A stretch of DNA of 64,000 nt from Phytophthora hibernalis (GCA_012656075.1 JAAKBF010000079.1:310001-374000), one strand, 5' to 3'. Counted from the stretch's first letter, positions 32,755 to 45,236 are shown. A program made the numbers and translations. The notes: generated from the sequence alone by a model not told the origin.

Positions 32755-34647
32755 TTACCACGCTGGTGATCAGTGCATGTGGCTTTTTCGATCGCCATCA
32801 ACGCATCCGGCCACCGGCCGGCGTCACCTTGGCCTTTTTCTACTGGTTTAACCGGGTTTTTATACGGTATCATTGAAACATCGCTAATTCGCCCTACCTC
32901 TTTTCTATTGCAATCGTATTTTCTAACAATAGCGATAGCAAGTCTGCAAGGAACACCATATTTAGACAATTCAATCACGACCTCTAATTGGCTCAAACCG
33001 CATGAATCCCGCTATGTATACAAAAACGTACACATAAACGAGACAAGGCGACTCTTCAGGGTCCTTCCAGAACAGTGTCGCTACGAATAAGCTTCGATAA
33101 CGTTATTATCGGTTTCACGTTCAGCTTCTGTTACCGAGTTAACTTAAACGCGAAACTACCGTGACTCACCACTCCTAGAGCATGTATAATTAGGATACCT
33201 AAACGATGAAGTTGGGACCGACGTTTGAGCATATTCACAAATTTGAAAGTGTCCCATGCGAGATCGAGGACATAGTGAAGTCAAGTGTAGGCGCTGCACC
33301 GGCTGCGCCACATGCCGTTTCACGCAATAAAACCTGCATGAACCCATCTTTTTTCACAAATATGCCTGGTAACTAGTTCTAAATTCGGTACTACAACGTC
33401 AGAGGCGGTTAGTTCTCAGCATCTAGGGCTGAGAGAATTTGCCTACTTCAACACGAAAACTATCACAGTAACGTTACATTTATTGTGAATTCCGGCCTGT
33501 CTATCGGCCCCGATAGTAAAGCCAAGTGAACGATTCGCCGCCGGATTGCCGGGGTCGATTTACGAATCGAACAATCCAGTTTTGAGTAGAACTCACAATA
33601 CAATCCCACCAATGTCCAATCGAGCAGGTTATTCGTTGTGCGGTGTTCTTTGTTCAAGCACAAGACTATACCAGATCGTTGCTATGTACTTTAAAAGTAC
33701 ACAAATGATTTACCGGTACATGTACAACAGAGCATCTAGGGTGGTTAATTCGTCTGGCTTCATCTAAGCCAATTCACGTTGATGTCGAAGCACTATGTCC
33801 AAAGAACAAAGTTCAATTAGTAATACTACTTGTGTGATTGTGCCCGCTATTTAAAACAATTACGGCTACAATATGTACTTTACTTTAAAAAGTCGAAGGA
33901 AATACAACCTCACTTCACTCACTCACTCAAAAGTAAAGTAGCCTTCGCAATTAATATTTGGAAACCACTGAATATTTTAAAGAAGTAGTACTTTACTTCC
34001 AATTACTGAAGAACTTCGAAGAAGTAACTACGGTAATAACATCAACAGCCCAATCACCCAGTGATTCAAAACTAAAACACCCACTGGGTTAAACTCTAGC
34101 AACGGGACAACAAGATCTGGCAACATGTGCGGTGCAACTATTAATATTGCACATCAGCGAGGTTATTTCCAATGTAACAGGACATGACAGCACAGCAAGT
34201 TATGGCTGACGACCGCCAGACTGCGGACACAGCTACCCACAGTCTTGAATCGAGTAGGCTGGGGTTCAAGTTCGACACGACTGTCAAGCCCGACAAAGGC
34301 ATCGTTATGTACATGCAAAACGACGCAGTGTCGATGGGGTTGTCGCCCGTGCGGGACCCCCTGTCTCCGTATCCAGGAGCTGGTGTAGATCTACCAATGC
34401 TTCCCCGAAGAAATGTCGAAGAATCGTACCATGGTGCTCGGCGCCGACAACCGACAGGGTCCGATTAATGCGTACGTATTTTATCTACAAATTGAATGAC
34501 GGTCGTTTGATATTCAAATTTAATTCTTTCGGTGCATGTAGGATGTTACCTGTGGTTAAGAATCGTATAGATGCGCAACCCCACACAACACAAACGGACT
34601 GATCCCTACAACGTATATGCCTGGGACTATTCCTTCGACCGGATCTT
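32755..34647. other. AT-rich intergenic with palindromic motifs, no supported gene
   Basis: Composition drops toward AT from about 33,000. It contains a TACATGTA palindrome at 33717 and GTACTTT/AAAGTAC-type repeats. A 94-codon open frame at 34184-34468 (plus) has no recognisable features and is not called as a gene. Confidence 0.45.
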
Positions 34648-36421
34648 CTACTTCAAGTCGTTTTTGACGCTTGGCTTTGTCAGTCCGCGGTCGCAGTAGG
34701 CTCGGATTCCCCCTGCTTGCCGATACAGCGGCGATGGTTGTACGAGGTTGTCATGCTTTAATTCGCTTTCTAGAGGCAATCCAATGTTAATTTGTTGAAA
34801 TGTGGCTTCATACGTTTGCAGAGTGTACGCTGGAAAGAAGAATGACTCGGTGCTCGGCTTTACCACGTTGTGTTTAGTGACCATGTGACGATTGGCAGCG
34901 AGGAGATGACGACAAGGAACTAAAAATGTTCACGAACACGACAGCGTGTACACGTTTTGGAAGCCAGGTTTACTTCGAAAACTCGAGTATCGCGTGCAAT
35001 GGAGCCGTCAACGGTAAGTGGATTGTATTCCGTAACAGTGAGTTGTGCGTTCGGCTGCACTAATACTGATTGGTGAGACCTTCGTCCTTGTTCCAGGTCG
35101 TACAGCTTCTTCGCGTGCGGAGTAACATTATGCTTGGCGAGTCGCCAAGCATGAGCCTGGTCGCGTTTGCTAACCACAGTTGTAATAGCTTCCTTGCAAA
35201 ATATTTCAAGTGCAGTCTGTGGAAAACTGTCTCGTAGGCCGGATGATAACAGCGCATTGTTTTGACCTTCAACCGCACTCGTTGTCTTGACTCCACATAA
35301 AGGCAGAGGGTCCCCGAACGACGATGTATTAGCCCAATCGTTCTGGAACCATTCCACTTCGGCCACTGAAAGACAATAGTTGCCCATCAACGTCCAACTG
35401 GTAGGATGAATCTTTTAAGATAGTCACTGACAAATTCTTCATCAGCAGTTCCTGGATTGATGAGCGGGGAAGGCTTCACAAATGTCAAGTAGTACAGATT
35501 CATATTGAGTACGAGTCGAGACTTTACATCACGCGATTCCAAGCCTGCTCTGCTGGCCTTTTGATAGATCAATTCTCATCCCGCTTCGTTACCAGTTCTT
35601 TAGTGCGACGCATATTTTCTCCGTAGTTTGTGTACGATAGCATCAAATATGGCATCATTCGCTACAAAGTCTTCCAGTGTATTTCCTGATACATCACGCT
35701 GCCCAATTGTTCTCTTAATGATCGATTGGATGATGCGTTGCAGTCAGCGCTCTTCTACTGTTTGTGGTGAGTGAGCCATCCTGTGAAATGCGATCTCGGT
35801 GAGTAGCAGCGCGTGGTGTATTGCATGCCACTTGGGGAGTCTTATGTGCAGGTGACCGTGAGGAAACGTTGTGTTATCATACGTTGCGATATGGCGACGA
35901 CGCTGTTGAGGGTGGGGAATACGTTCTTGGTATGAAGGCTAGATCTACTAAATGACCTACGCATAGGTTTTATTTCGTGCTGTGTCTGGTGCAAACTGCA
36001 CCTTGTCGTACAATACGCTGTGATATCAGACACCCTGCCTAATGTCATGATTAAATGCTCTTATGTAAGTTCGGTTTGTCGCCCAATCAAATTTTGGGTT
36101 GAACGCACAATAATTTCCTCCAATCACTGAGCAGAATTCCAAACACGGTCTCTTTGGATAAATCGTGATGTCTCTTTTGATAAACATACCTCCTACGATG
36201 ACTGAACCTGCTCGAAATTTCGAGAAATCCCGATGGGCGACGATAGTTAGCTGCTCAGATTTTATACATTTCCACAGACGAACTAGTTTTATCGTACCTT
36301 TTCCTCTTTTAAAGTACATGCACTTCGTTTTATCCTGCGTCAACAAAGCTACTTCGAAGTATGAATAACAGTGCATTTGCAATTCATAGATAATGTGATA
36401 GTGTCGTTCGATTCTGCACAA
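34648..36421 (-). pseudogene. Mutator-like (MULE) transposase relic with SWIM zinc finger
   Basis: The C-terminal half of a MULE-type transposase. From right to left: a region resembling the catalytic part's end (CLSVAEVEWFQNDWAN, GVKTTSAVEGQNNALL), then a linker, then FEVNLASKTCTRCRVREHF followed in another frame by PCRHLLAANRHMV. Together these form a SWIM-type CxC...CxH zinc finger as found after MULE transposases. The fragments are spread over at least three frames with stops. The upstream fragments at 35842-36421 may be the N-terminal part but are not individually recognisable. No terminal inverted repeats were identified by eye. Confidence 0.55.
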
Positions 36422-36748
36422 CGCAAGCAGTCATCTTACGCGAGTTCCAAAAAATGTTTTATCAATACTACATGTATTTAAATATTAAAAAATATACTAC
36501 AGTGCACGTACATGTATTATACTTCGAAGTACTTCCAAGTATAAAAGATAAATCGGTTCCCCTGTACTTCTACATGTCAATTTTTCACGATTGTCATTCG
36601 CTTGCTGCCTTTACGGCTTGCCTGTGTACGTTAGAAGGCTGGCGGAGTTGTGTCCTGGTCATTAACAATTTTTGAATTACGCCCGAGGTACTTGATGGTC
36701 TAACATCGCCTACTGTACAAACGCTTCATAAGCGATTACTCTTGGCCT

Positions 36749-38564
36749 TTACTTCCGATCCACTAAAACTGAAAGGAAAAGTCTGCACCTACAGTATGCG
36801 TAGACAACAATTAGGCAACAAACACTACATGTAGATGAATCTTGATTTACGTACCAAAGTGAGTAACTCGAAAAGTCAACGTATACAGCATCCAGAGAAG
36901 GAGGTTGGAAAGTATCAGCGGCATTTGCGTCTCCATCACAAAGCCTAGTTGGTGAAATGTATTGATACCACAATTTCGATTCGCGGTCACAGCGAGTATG
37001 ATGAACGACAACAATTCGACAAGTGCGTAGATAAAGATTCGAGATACCATACTGCCAACATTTTCTTGGTTGACGCCCACCATTTCGGCGTGATACTGGG
37101 CGCTAGGTAAGTGTACCATCACTATAACAAAAATGGCGTAGCAGACAGGAATGACAATCTCCACGTATCCGGCCAGGACGATGCACTCAGAGGTGAATAG
37201 GACTTCGAGTGCCTCATGAAGAATGCTTGCGTTGTTCATCATGGATTTTTACGCTTCATTGAAGAGAAGTCATGGGTTGCGCGATGCTGGGGGCAATTGA
37301 TACTGGATTCGAAGGCTGCACAACACTACCCCGCAAGATTCGCGAAAACTTACCAACATATGAATGGGGATATTGAAATGATGCCGAGTTTGATCTCGGT
37401 AGCACGCGAATTAAATTTGTGGAGGGTTGTACCGAGCCATTCGAATGATGAACTTGTGAATAGATGCTGAGTGTATCTAGTAGTGCTCTACCTTCACGTG
37501 ATAATTGTTGTGAAATGCATGCATGCACTCGTATATCTGGGTGCATTTGGCTGTGTAGCGTTTTCGAGGTGCAACATAGCGATCGGACTGCGCTCAGCAA
37601 ATTCACGTTGGCGTTGGATTCGGTGCCTTTGCAAACTATATCGGCTGCGCCTTGAAGTCGGGTTAAAATGATTTGCGTGCGGAGATGAAGCTCACGCAGC
37701 CCCATTGTTGTTTGCACAAGGCCGATGACTAACACTGCGGCAAGTGTTGATGATGACATGCTTTGCATGAATGTGGCGAGATAAAACGCGTTGAAAAATT
37801 CTACGTTGAGGAGAACGTACTGTGGCAAAATGTCTTCCTTGTGCGAGGCTAGATAGACAAAGCCCATCTTCATAATAAACTTGAATACGGGAAGAAATAG
37901 GAGCCCTGCCAGCTTGTATGACGTAATATTGGCTTTTGTGAAGAGGACTTGATAAACGGCATAAGCTGCGCACATGATATTCTGAAGCGAACCCATTTTA
38001 TTCAGTTGACGAAGCTGTTCGCGCCGTGAAAGTATTTGTTGAAAAGCTAGAGATCCGACCACAAATCGCAGAAAACCCACCAGCATCGCCCCCAACACTA
38101 GGGACATAGAAAACACGAAGAACGGAATGGGAAAGACCAAGACTTTTGCGGCCGCCATGCCAACAGTAACAAGGCCGATTCCCATGAGCAAACAGTACAC
38201 AAAGGTTTGCTTCAAAGAGAGTCTGGGAACATCAAGCCATGGTCCAATATGGCATGCGAGTGCAAATCCTGTCGCCGCCCCGAGAATTCCCACGCGGATC
38301 CAAAACCGTAATTTTCTTTCCAGCCATCCGACGGATTTTGAAGAGGAATGCTTTCTTGACACAGCACCAGCCCAAAAACAAGAAGTGGCAAACAAGTGCT
38401 CACAAAAGTACTCGTAATACGGAGGTATTTCGTGAATATTCCTCGAGTCCCAGCATCCGCTCGACAGAGTATTTGCCTCCGTAGTGAGCGAGTTGCACGG
38501 CAAGCCACGCATCGGCTATCTTCGCCCATCGGGTTTTCTCGATATTTCGTGCACTTTCATTCAT
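36749..38564 (-). pseudogene. Multi-span membrane protein, oomycete family, copy 2, decayed
   Basis: Paralog of the gene at 24748-26679, same orientation, about 10 kb away. Shared blocks are CQESIPLQNP, FQQILSRREQLRQLNKMGSL, AYAVYQVLFTKAN, SHKEDILPQYV, VMVHLPSAQYHAEMVGVNQEN and FHQLGFVMETQM. The start is at 38564 (MNESARNIEKTR). The largest open part is 38512-37256. Breaks lie near 38450 and 38300, again near 37250 (a stop and frame change after the polar domain), and the frame stops at 36847 after THFGT. The family's last span and tail are only traceable as scraps near 36760-36790. Several breaks together, including loss of the last membrane segment, favour real decay. Confidence 0.65.
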
Positions 38565-40351
38565 CGCAGGGGATAGTTATCTGGTCTACCTGGGTTGTTG
38601 TGCCTTGATCGAAGCTTGCCCTCTCCACGCGTGGTGTTGGAGAATGAACACAGACAAATGAGTTTGTATTATTAAACTGAATGCGCGACGAGAATAGTTG
38701 GCACACTACGCGTACATCTTACTACGAGACTGAAATTTGTATTTCTCTTGCTACGAGTACTATTACGAAACCTTACTAACTTACTTAGAGGTTTATGTTA
38801 GATTAAGAACTTCGGGACAAGACACGCCGGCGATCCGGCAAAATGTTTCAGGGGATGACACATGGATTTTTTTAAACTTAATTCAACACTCGTATTTCAA
38901 TTAGGGGCGGGTATTCGTAAGCTGACATTCGACGGTGTCGGGACGCACTGCGCGATAGGATTCACAAAAACAGATGCGTGAGCGTACAGCCCCGGTGAGA
39001 TGTGGAGAATAGCAGTGGAGGTTGACATGGCGATCCCGGTGCGTTCCACGTTCCGAGTTGGGGGGTACAGAGAGCGTTGACTGAATACGGAAAATATTTA
39101 TCGATGGCGGGTGTAGTTTGCAATCATGGGCTCAGGTTTTTATTCTTGCGAAGAGTGACAGCTTTTCGATGACAAGGTCGTGCAGGTACTGTTTTGGCGG
39201 GCGGACTTGACCCAATAGCGCAATTTTGTTGCTGTGGGGTCTACAGCGGGAGCAAATGACGAGGGCAGACCGAAACTCTGCAGCAGGCGTACATGTATCC
39301 TGGATCCTGGATATCACTGATAATACGTAACTACTTCGAAGCTGGTTTTATATCATGGATACCTATCTGCCACAAAGCCCATCTCGTCGTCACTGGCGAA
39401 AAAGTGTATCAGCAGGTGGGGACGTCGGTATTATGCTTGTCATCTTGTCACATCAGGTTAAATACTTAGAGACTTTACTAGAGAGAAAGCAAACGTTCAA
39501 CATCCTCGACGACGGGCTAACACATGCAGTGAGTCCATTCATTACTGCTTCCCTCTACAGTAACGTTAGAAGTGTACACATTTTCAACTTCAAAATGGCA
39601 AAAGAAAATTCAATACGTCATAACGTAAAATCAAAATGACACAAGGTGACAAATCTGATATCAAAGAAGCGACGGGTTTGAAAGGGAATAATATACTGCA
39701 GATATTTTAAATACGCTTTGTGCTCGCGCCAGAACTGTTTATTAAGGAACGCTTGATGAAGGCGGCCGGTTTCTCTTCTACGAAGCTATAACCACGTATC
39801 TTGCCACATAGGCTCGTTCCACACCATTAAGTCCCATGATGGAGCAATTCAGGAAGGTGGTAATTGACTTGAGACGCTCATCCCACTGCGATTTTTTTGT
39901 TTCCTCTAGTGTCCGTGCAATCGAGCGAGCGTGTCCAAAAGCTCCTTCTCCGACTTCCAACGATCCGAATGTCATTCGAGTCCATCCGAAAACTGGTAAA
40001 ATAAATGCCGTCCGCCTGTATGACTCTCATCATTCGGCCCGGCCAAGTACGTGTCTGGCAGAGCGCCTCTGCCAACTGCCGTCTTGTCGAAACCCGTTTA
40101 TGCTGATATCTCACTTCGGCCATCACGCATAAGACTCCCTCCACTAAACTTCCCTTTCAAACACTACCACTCCACCCAACCCACTAAATCGTTATATACA
40201 GAATCACCTATCGCAGGTACCCTCGAGCTGACTTTCTTTTCTGACTCTTCTCCATGCACTTTCCGATCTATCCCGCCGAACAGCTCCAGTCGCCTTTATC
40301 CTACCGATACGCTACGCCACGCTTCACTCGCGCTCTGACCGTCTTGGGGAC
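38565..40351. other. Intergenic, no supported gene; upstream region of FYVE-GAF gene
   Basis: Mixed AT-rich then C-rich sequence. The open frames at 39778-40144 (minus) show fragments without family character. A TACATGTA palindrome lies at 39290. The stretch from 40,130 to 40,351 is pyrimidine-rich on the plus strand, as is common for oomycete 5' flanks. Confidence 0.45.
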
Positions 40352-43216
40352 ATGGCGCTCTCAGCCGTGGACGACGAGCAACAGGCTCGGCTTTGTGGTC
40401 GTGCACGCGCCAAGGAGATCTTCCAGCCCATGCGCTGGAAACGGATTGGGGCGTTGGCCGACGAAGCTGCGAAACTCTATGAGATTGCGGGGAGACACTG
40501 TATCAATTCGTACAGTTTACGAGCCGTCAAGCCCTTGCAAGCGACTTTGGCGGAGGTGGAGGCTGTACTAACGGACCACACGGCATTACTTGGGAGGGAT
40601 GACACGCCCTCGCTCTTGGCCAGACTCTTACCAGCCACGTACGTGTCAGGAGGTCGCATTGCAAGGTACTCGACGCTGGAGCATTCCACCAGCGAACGGG
40701 AGAACGTGGCACTGCAGTACGCGAGACTCCGGTCTTATTCAGCCAAGAACCAGCAGCAGGAGAGCAACAACCAGCACGAGACCACGCTGGACAGTGTCGA
40801 CAATTTTGTGTTACTGGGGTACACGCTGTCTACGAAGCTGCAACGTTCAGACACGAGCAGAAGGAAACAAGAGACGCCACGGACGTCGACGTCGGTGCCG
40901 TCGCTGCTGCATTTGTACCGACCGGTGAGTGCCCCGGCGTTCGCGGAGAGAAGACACGACTTTCAGACCGAGAGACTCGCCACGAGCGACTTTAGCATCA
41001 CGTACATTGTCCAGGAGGTGGCGTCCGAGGACGAGCAGCAGAAGGAGATCTCTGTGATGCTCGAAGTGGTGCTGACTTGTTCGCTGGACCCGAGACAGGG
41101 TGAGAAGGATAAGGAGCTTTTACAGCAGCAGAAACACAGACTTCGCCATGACGCACTGTGTCTCACACGTCTGCAGCCGTTTATTGACGCCCATCGACAG
41201 GAAAAGCTGCGTGGGAGTGTGAGGGAGCCACAACATGACCCCAAGAACTGCGACCCGAATATGCTGCGAGGCAGTATGTTTGCTGGAGGACGGACCTGCG
41301 GCGTCTGCCACCGCAAGTTTGGCCCGTTCCGGTGGAAGCGACACTGCGAGACGTGCGAGAAGGTCGTGTGCAACCAGTGTTTGTCGGTACTGGCGGCTGC
41401 GCCCTCGCTCTCTCGGCGCAAGAAGCGCGTGTGCTCGCAGTGTTTGTATGGCGAGACGACGAGCGTTGCTGCGATGCACAAGGCCGCGACTGAAGTAGCA
41501 CTCGATGACGGGAAGTCTTCGGTTGATTCGGCGAAGGTGTTGGCGTCTCCGGAGAAATCGACGATAAATGTTTTCCAGTTTCCGAGCTTGGAGACGCTGG
41601 TTACGAAACGCAAGACAAGCAATGCTTCTTCTACTGTGGCAACCCCGAAAGCTTCTGGTCGTGTTCAGATCGACTTGGGCTTAGACCCCTCTTTGGCGTC
41701 TAGCGTTTCGAAGACCCCCGATCGGCGGCGAGCACGTTCACGGCAGTCACAGCTTTCGCACGGGTCAGCTATTAGCACGACTTCAAATGGTAGCACTACT
41801 AGCAGCTTCGTTGCGGCAACTCCGGATATCCGACGCGCTACTTTGAGCGGACATGCCGACTTTGCTGATGAAGACGAATCTGCAATGGCCAAGTCCATGC
41901 GTACAAGACGTGCGAAGACAGTTTTGCTCGATGACCAGCAAACCAAGCCTGCAACCCACAGCCACAAGCCTTTGAACTTCATCACACCTCTGTCTTCAAC
42001 ACCGCCGACGCATTCCTTGTACACGGAGGAAAAGTTGGACGAAGTGCAGCAGCCGCAGGAAGAGGTGGTGAAATCCCGGGCGAGCTCGTACCGAGGCTCG
42101 AAGATTCAATTTGTGCAACTCAAGACTCCTGAACCAGATTATGAACTCAACTACAACTGGTACAACATATACCCAAAAGCCCCGGTCGACCGCTCTGCTT
42201 CTGAAAAGGCTCGCGCGCGTTACGTTGAGGTGTCTGGCCTTAAGGTGGATGCTCGTTCCCTGGTATTTCTTCGTCATGACAGCGAGCTAGAGGAATTGGC
42301 GCGTTCCGTGTTGGAAGTGGCCTCGCAGTGGCATGGCTGCAGCATTAACATCGTTGGCAGCTTCGAAGTGTACTGTCTCCTGACGGCCTCTAACCAGCGC
42401 GAGCTCGACCTTGATGACGAATTGCTGGAGCTCGATGCGTCTCCCGTGACGGTAGACGATGTCGTCCCTCGTGAAGAAAGCGTGAGCTCATACGCGGTGC
42501 ATCACCGCTCGCCCTTCTTCGTGGCGGATATGGAGCATGACCCGCGCTTCCGTGCCCACCCGCTCCACACGGACCAGGGAATTGTGTCGCTCTTCAGCTT
42601 CCCTATCTACTCATCCGGCGCTGATACCAGCGGATCTCTGTATAATCAGGGAGAAGCGTATTGCGTGGCCACGCTTGACTTGTGGAAACGGGATCACGTG
42701 CCTGCGAGCAGCCACGTCTCTAATGAGTGGATATCAAATGTTGGTGATTTGCTACGCAATATCAGTTCCCGCCTGGATGCATTGGCACTGGAGTCTCACG
42801 CCTTCCTCAAACCTCGTGCACGTGCTGGTCACTCGTTCGGGTCTTCCTGCGATTCACGAGGCAGCACTCGTCGAGCTGATTCAATCGTCGACCTGTACGA
42901 TATTGACAGCGAGTCCGTGGTCGATTCTCCGCCTCTGTCTCAAGCTGAGACTATGGATCGGCTCACGAATCTGTCGTATGCCAAGGTCCGTGGTCTTGGT
43001 TTTGCCGGCATGGGAGGGCCCGGGTCATCGACGTGGAAATACGACAGTGACAACGAGAGCAACACGTCCAGCCAAAGCGCGAGTAGCCAGAGCTCGCGCT
43101 TCTCATCACACCTTTATTCAGCCTCCGACATGCACTCGACGATCGAGTCGTTGCTGCAGCAGGCTTCACAGACTTCAAGTACATCAGTGAGACGGGAGTA
43201 TCCATCTAGATCGTAG
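40352..43216 (+). CDS. FYVE zinc finger plus GAF domain protein
   Basis: An intact, intronless 954-residue protein. The N-terminal 300 residues hold several amphipathic stretches (RWKRIGALADEAAKLYEIAG; FSITYIVQEVASEDEQQKE) possibly of START-like fold, a frequent FYVE partner in oomycetes, but this is not certain. The FYVE-type finger lies near 41297-41450: CGVCHRKFGPFRWKRHCETC, CEKVVCNQCL and RVCSQCL. It has the RxxHC-like WKRHC core that binds PI3P in other proteins. A Ser/Thr-rich linker with a polybasic RRRARSRQSQ patch follows, then a GAF-like domain near 42250-42800 (ASQWHGCSINIVGSFEVYCL, HHRSPFFVADMEHDPRF, GIVSLFSFPIYSS). A role as an endosomal lipid- and ligand-sensing adaptor is inference. 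Confidence 0.8.
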   Translation: MALSAVDDEQQARLCGRARAKEIFQPMRWKRIGALADEAAKLYEIAGRHCINSYSLRAVKPLQATLAEVEAVLTDHTALLGRDDTPSLLARLLPATYVSGGRIARYSTLEHSTSERENVALQYARLRSYSAKNQQQESNNQHETTLDSVDNFVLLGYTLSTKLQRSDTSRRKQETPRTSTSVPSLLHLYRPVSAPAFAERRHDFQTERLATSDFSITYIVQEVASEDEQQKEISVMLEVVLTCSLDPRQGEKDKELLQQQKHRLRHDALCLTRLQPFIDAHRQEKLRGSVREPQHDPKNCDPNMLRGSMFAGGRTCGVCHRKFGPFRWKRHCETCEKVVCNQCLSVLAAAPSLSRRKKRVCSQCLYGETTSVAAMHKAATEVALDDGKSSVDSAKVLASPEKSTINVFQFPSLETLVTKRKTSNASSTVATPKASGRVQIDLGLDPSLASSVSKTPDRRRARSRQSQLSHGSAISTTSNGSTTSSFVAATPDIRRATLSGHADFADEDESAMAKSMRTRRAKTVLLDDQQTKPATHSHKPLNFITPLSSTPPTHSLYTEEKLDEVQQPQEEVVKSRASSYRGSKIQFVQLKTPEPDYELNYNWYNIYPKAPVDRSASEKARARYVEVSGLKVDARSLVFLRHDSELEELARSVLEVASQWHGCSINIVGSFEVYCLLTASNQRELDLDDELLELDASPVTVDDVVPREESVSSYAVHHRSPFFVADMEHDPRFRAHPLHTDQGIVSLFSFPIYSSGADTSGSLYNQGEAYCVATLDLWKRDHVPASSHVSNEWISNVGDLLRNISSRLDALALESHAFLKPRARAGHSFGSSCDSRGSTRRADSIVDLYDIDSESVVDSPPLSQAETMDRLTNLSYAKVRGLGFAGMGGPGSSTWKYDSDNESNTSSQSASSQSSRFSSHLYSASDMHSTIESLLQQASQTSSTSVRREYPSRS

Positions 43217-43336
43217 ACGTCTGAACTAACAGTGAAAACGTATGAGTTTCAAAACTCTACTTCGATAAGTTGTTTTTACTCTCACGACCAAATCGCTCAG
43301 CGTCACCTCAGCAACACGTTCGCCAACACAAACATT

Positions 43337-43354
43337 GAGACCGGTGCTCTGTTA
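43337..43354 (+). repeat. Left target-site duplication of the LINE
   Basis: GAGACCGGTGCTCTGTTA, identical to 45219-45236. Removing one copy and the LINE restores a continuous preinsertion site. Confidence 0.9.
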
Positions 43355-45218
43355 TGGCACAAGCAAATGAAGGACGACCTCAGCCGACACAAACTCACGC
43401 CCAGTCTTCTCTTCGCACCACGCAGAGCGGGAGGACTCGGGCTCATCTCGATTCCTGTGGCGATCCATTCGCAACGAATCAAAGTAGCAACGCTCTGGCT
43501 TATCAGCAAGAGTGATATATATCAAGATGCGTGGCTATTATGGATGGGGGTACAGACCCCGGCCATGACGATCACTCCCAGCGCAGCAACCAAAGGGGAT
43601 GGCCTGCGCAATGGACCCAACGCAGACGGCAATTACAAAAGGATATAGGTGTATTGATAGCGCCGTCACCTGAACAGACGGAAGAGAGGCAAAAACTGGT
43701 GACACAACACCTGCCTAAGCTGGCAGCGGCAGCAGCAGCACATCCTAGGAGCGCCACTGCACACCCGAGAACGCATTGAAGTTCAAGTGGAACTGGAAAA
43801 CATCGCAGTGAGCCCGCCGCCAAAGGAGGTCCTCGCCTTTTGGGGTCAGTTCGCGCGGGCGGACAACCCGTGGCTCCCGGACAGTAATGCACCAGAACTT
43901 CAACGGGCGAAGTACAACCGTATTGAAGTAACCTCAATTGCAGACCTGGAAATTTGTAGGGAAGACGTCAACCACTACACAGTACGGGCGCCGACGAACT
44001 CGCTTTTCCCAGTGGGGCATACTACTGCTAAACTGGAACGGTGGTTGATAGCCATCCTACTGGGCTCACCCAGGATAGCTATTGGAGAAAGGCTAGGGGC
44101 AAATCCCAAGTTAGTACTGCGACGTGCTCCAAAACTACGCAAAGACTATCACTGGACAATGACTCCTTCTCAAACCATCGAAGGCCAGGGGGCGCTTCGA
44201 AACTTCTACAACAAAAGGACAATGGAGTAGAGTGGACAGTAGCCTGCTACAAAACGCTAAGAAGGACGCGCGAAAGCTAGCCAAATACCCCATCGTGTTC
44301 GAGGCAAACCCCCAGATACAAAAGTTTCCATGGGCAGTACCCAACAAAACACGAAATCGAAACGTGCTGCGAGATCTCAAAAAGCAGGCAAAAGAAAACC
44401 TACGCAAGGAGGCGAGTCCACAGCTGAAACAAGTGCTTGGAAAACTGACAACAAAGGGGCAAACGGACAACTGGGCCAGAGGTCACCAAAGTCAATCGCC
44501 AAAGCAGCTGTGGGCCCATAACAACATGCTCACAAATTTCCAGATTTGGGTAACGTATAGGATGGCTACACAACAACTCAATCTGCACTATGAAGGAAAA
44601 CGGACGAATAGATGTACACAAGAACCGGATTGCAACACGGTGAAAGAAACGATCACCCACATCGCGTGGGACTGCATCCGCGCCCAGCAGTTTTGAAGCG
44701 CTGTTTAGAGCATTGGTTGGGGTACAAGTGCTCAAACCATCGGCTACAAAAGTACCAGAGTTATTTTGCAGCACGTGTGGCGCCTCCAATCGGTAGACGG
44801 CTTCAACAACTGATCACCGACAGATACGGCCGTTGGAGTTCTAAGTATGAAGGAGAATTACGAAGGATCTGGAGGACCCTCTGCAGCATCGGATACGCGT
44901 TACTCTGGCAAATAAGGAACCAAGTAGTGCATGAAGGTAAAACTTGGCACGCCCAACAGCAACTGGAATTCATGTGGACAAGCAGTCAACGACAACTATA
45001 TGCGATTGTGAGCAGAGATAGGAGAACACCAACGTCAAACGTTCAGGGCCTCCGGCTACAGTTGAGTTTGGATTGTTTTGTGGAAATAGGCATTGTGGCA
45101 GAGCCCCACCACAGCCAGCAAAGTGAACACAAAAAAGAGCAGGAACTGACCAAAAGGATCAGACTTTACCAAGAAGCTATTAACTAAGGTTCAATAGACT
45201 ACTTTCTCTCTCTCTCCG
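43355..45218 (+). mobile_element. 5'-truncated LINE retrotransposon with (CT)n tail
   Basis: A decayed non-LTR element of 1,864 bp. It carries only the C-terminal reverse-transcriptase part (RRAGGLGLISIPVAIHSQRI, a typical LINE thumb/linker phrase), followed by a zf-RVT-like stretch (ETITHIAWDCIRAQQF, H and C spacing) and a tail ending in CTCTCTCTCTCC. Frames switch at least three times. It is bounded by an 18-bp perfect direct repeat, the target duplication expected for LINEs. The 5' end is missing, as usual for incomplete reverse transcription. Confidence 0.85.
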
Positions 45219-45236
45219 AGACCGGTGCTCTGTTAC
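45219..45236 (+). repeat. Right target-site duplication of the LINE
   Basis: The same 18 bases as at 43337-43354, directly after the CT-rich LINE tail. Confidence 0.9.

Noticed and set aside
34184..34468. 94-codon plus-strand open frame in AT-rich DNA
   Set aside because: No domain, repeat or neighbour support; such a length is expected by chance.
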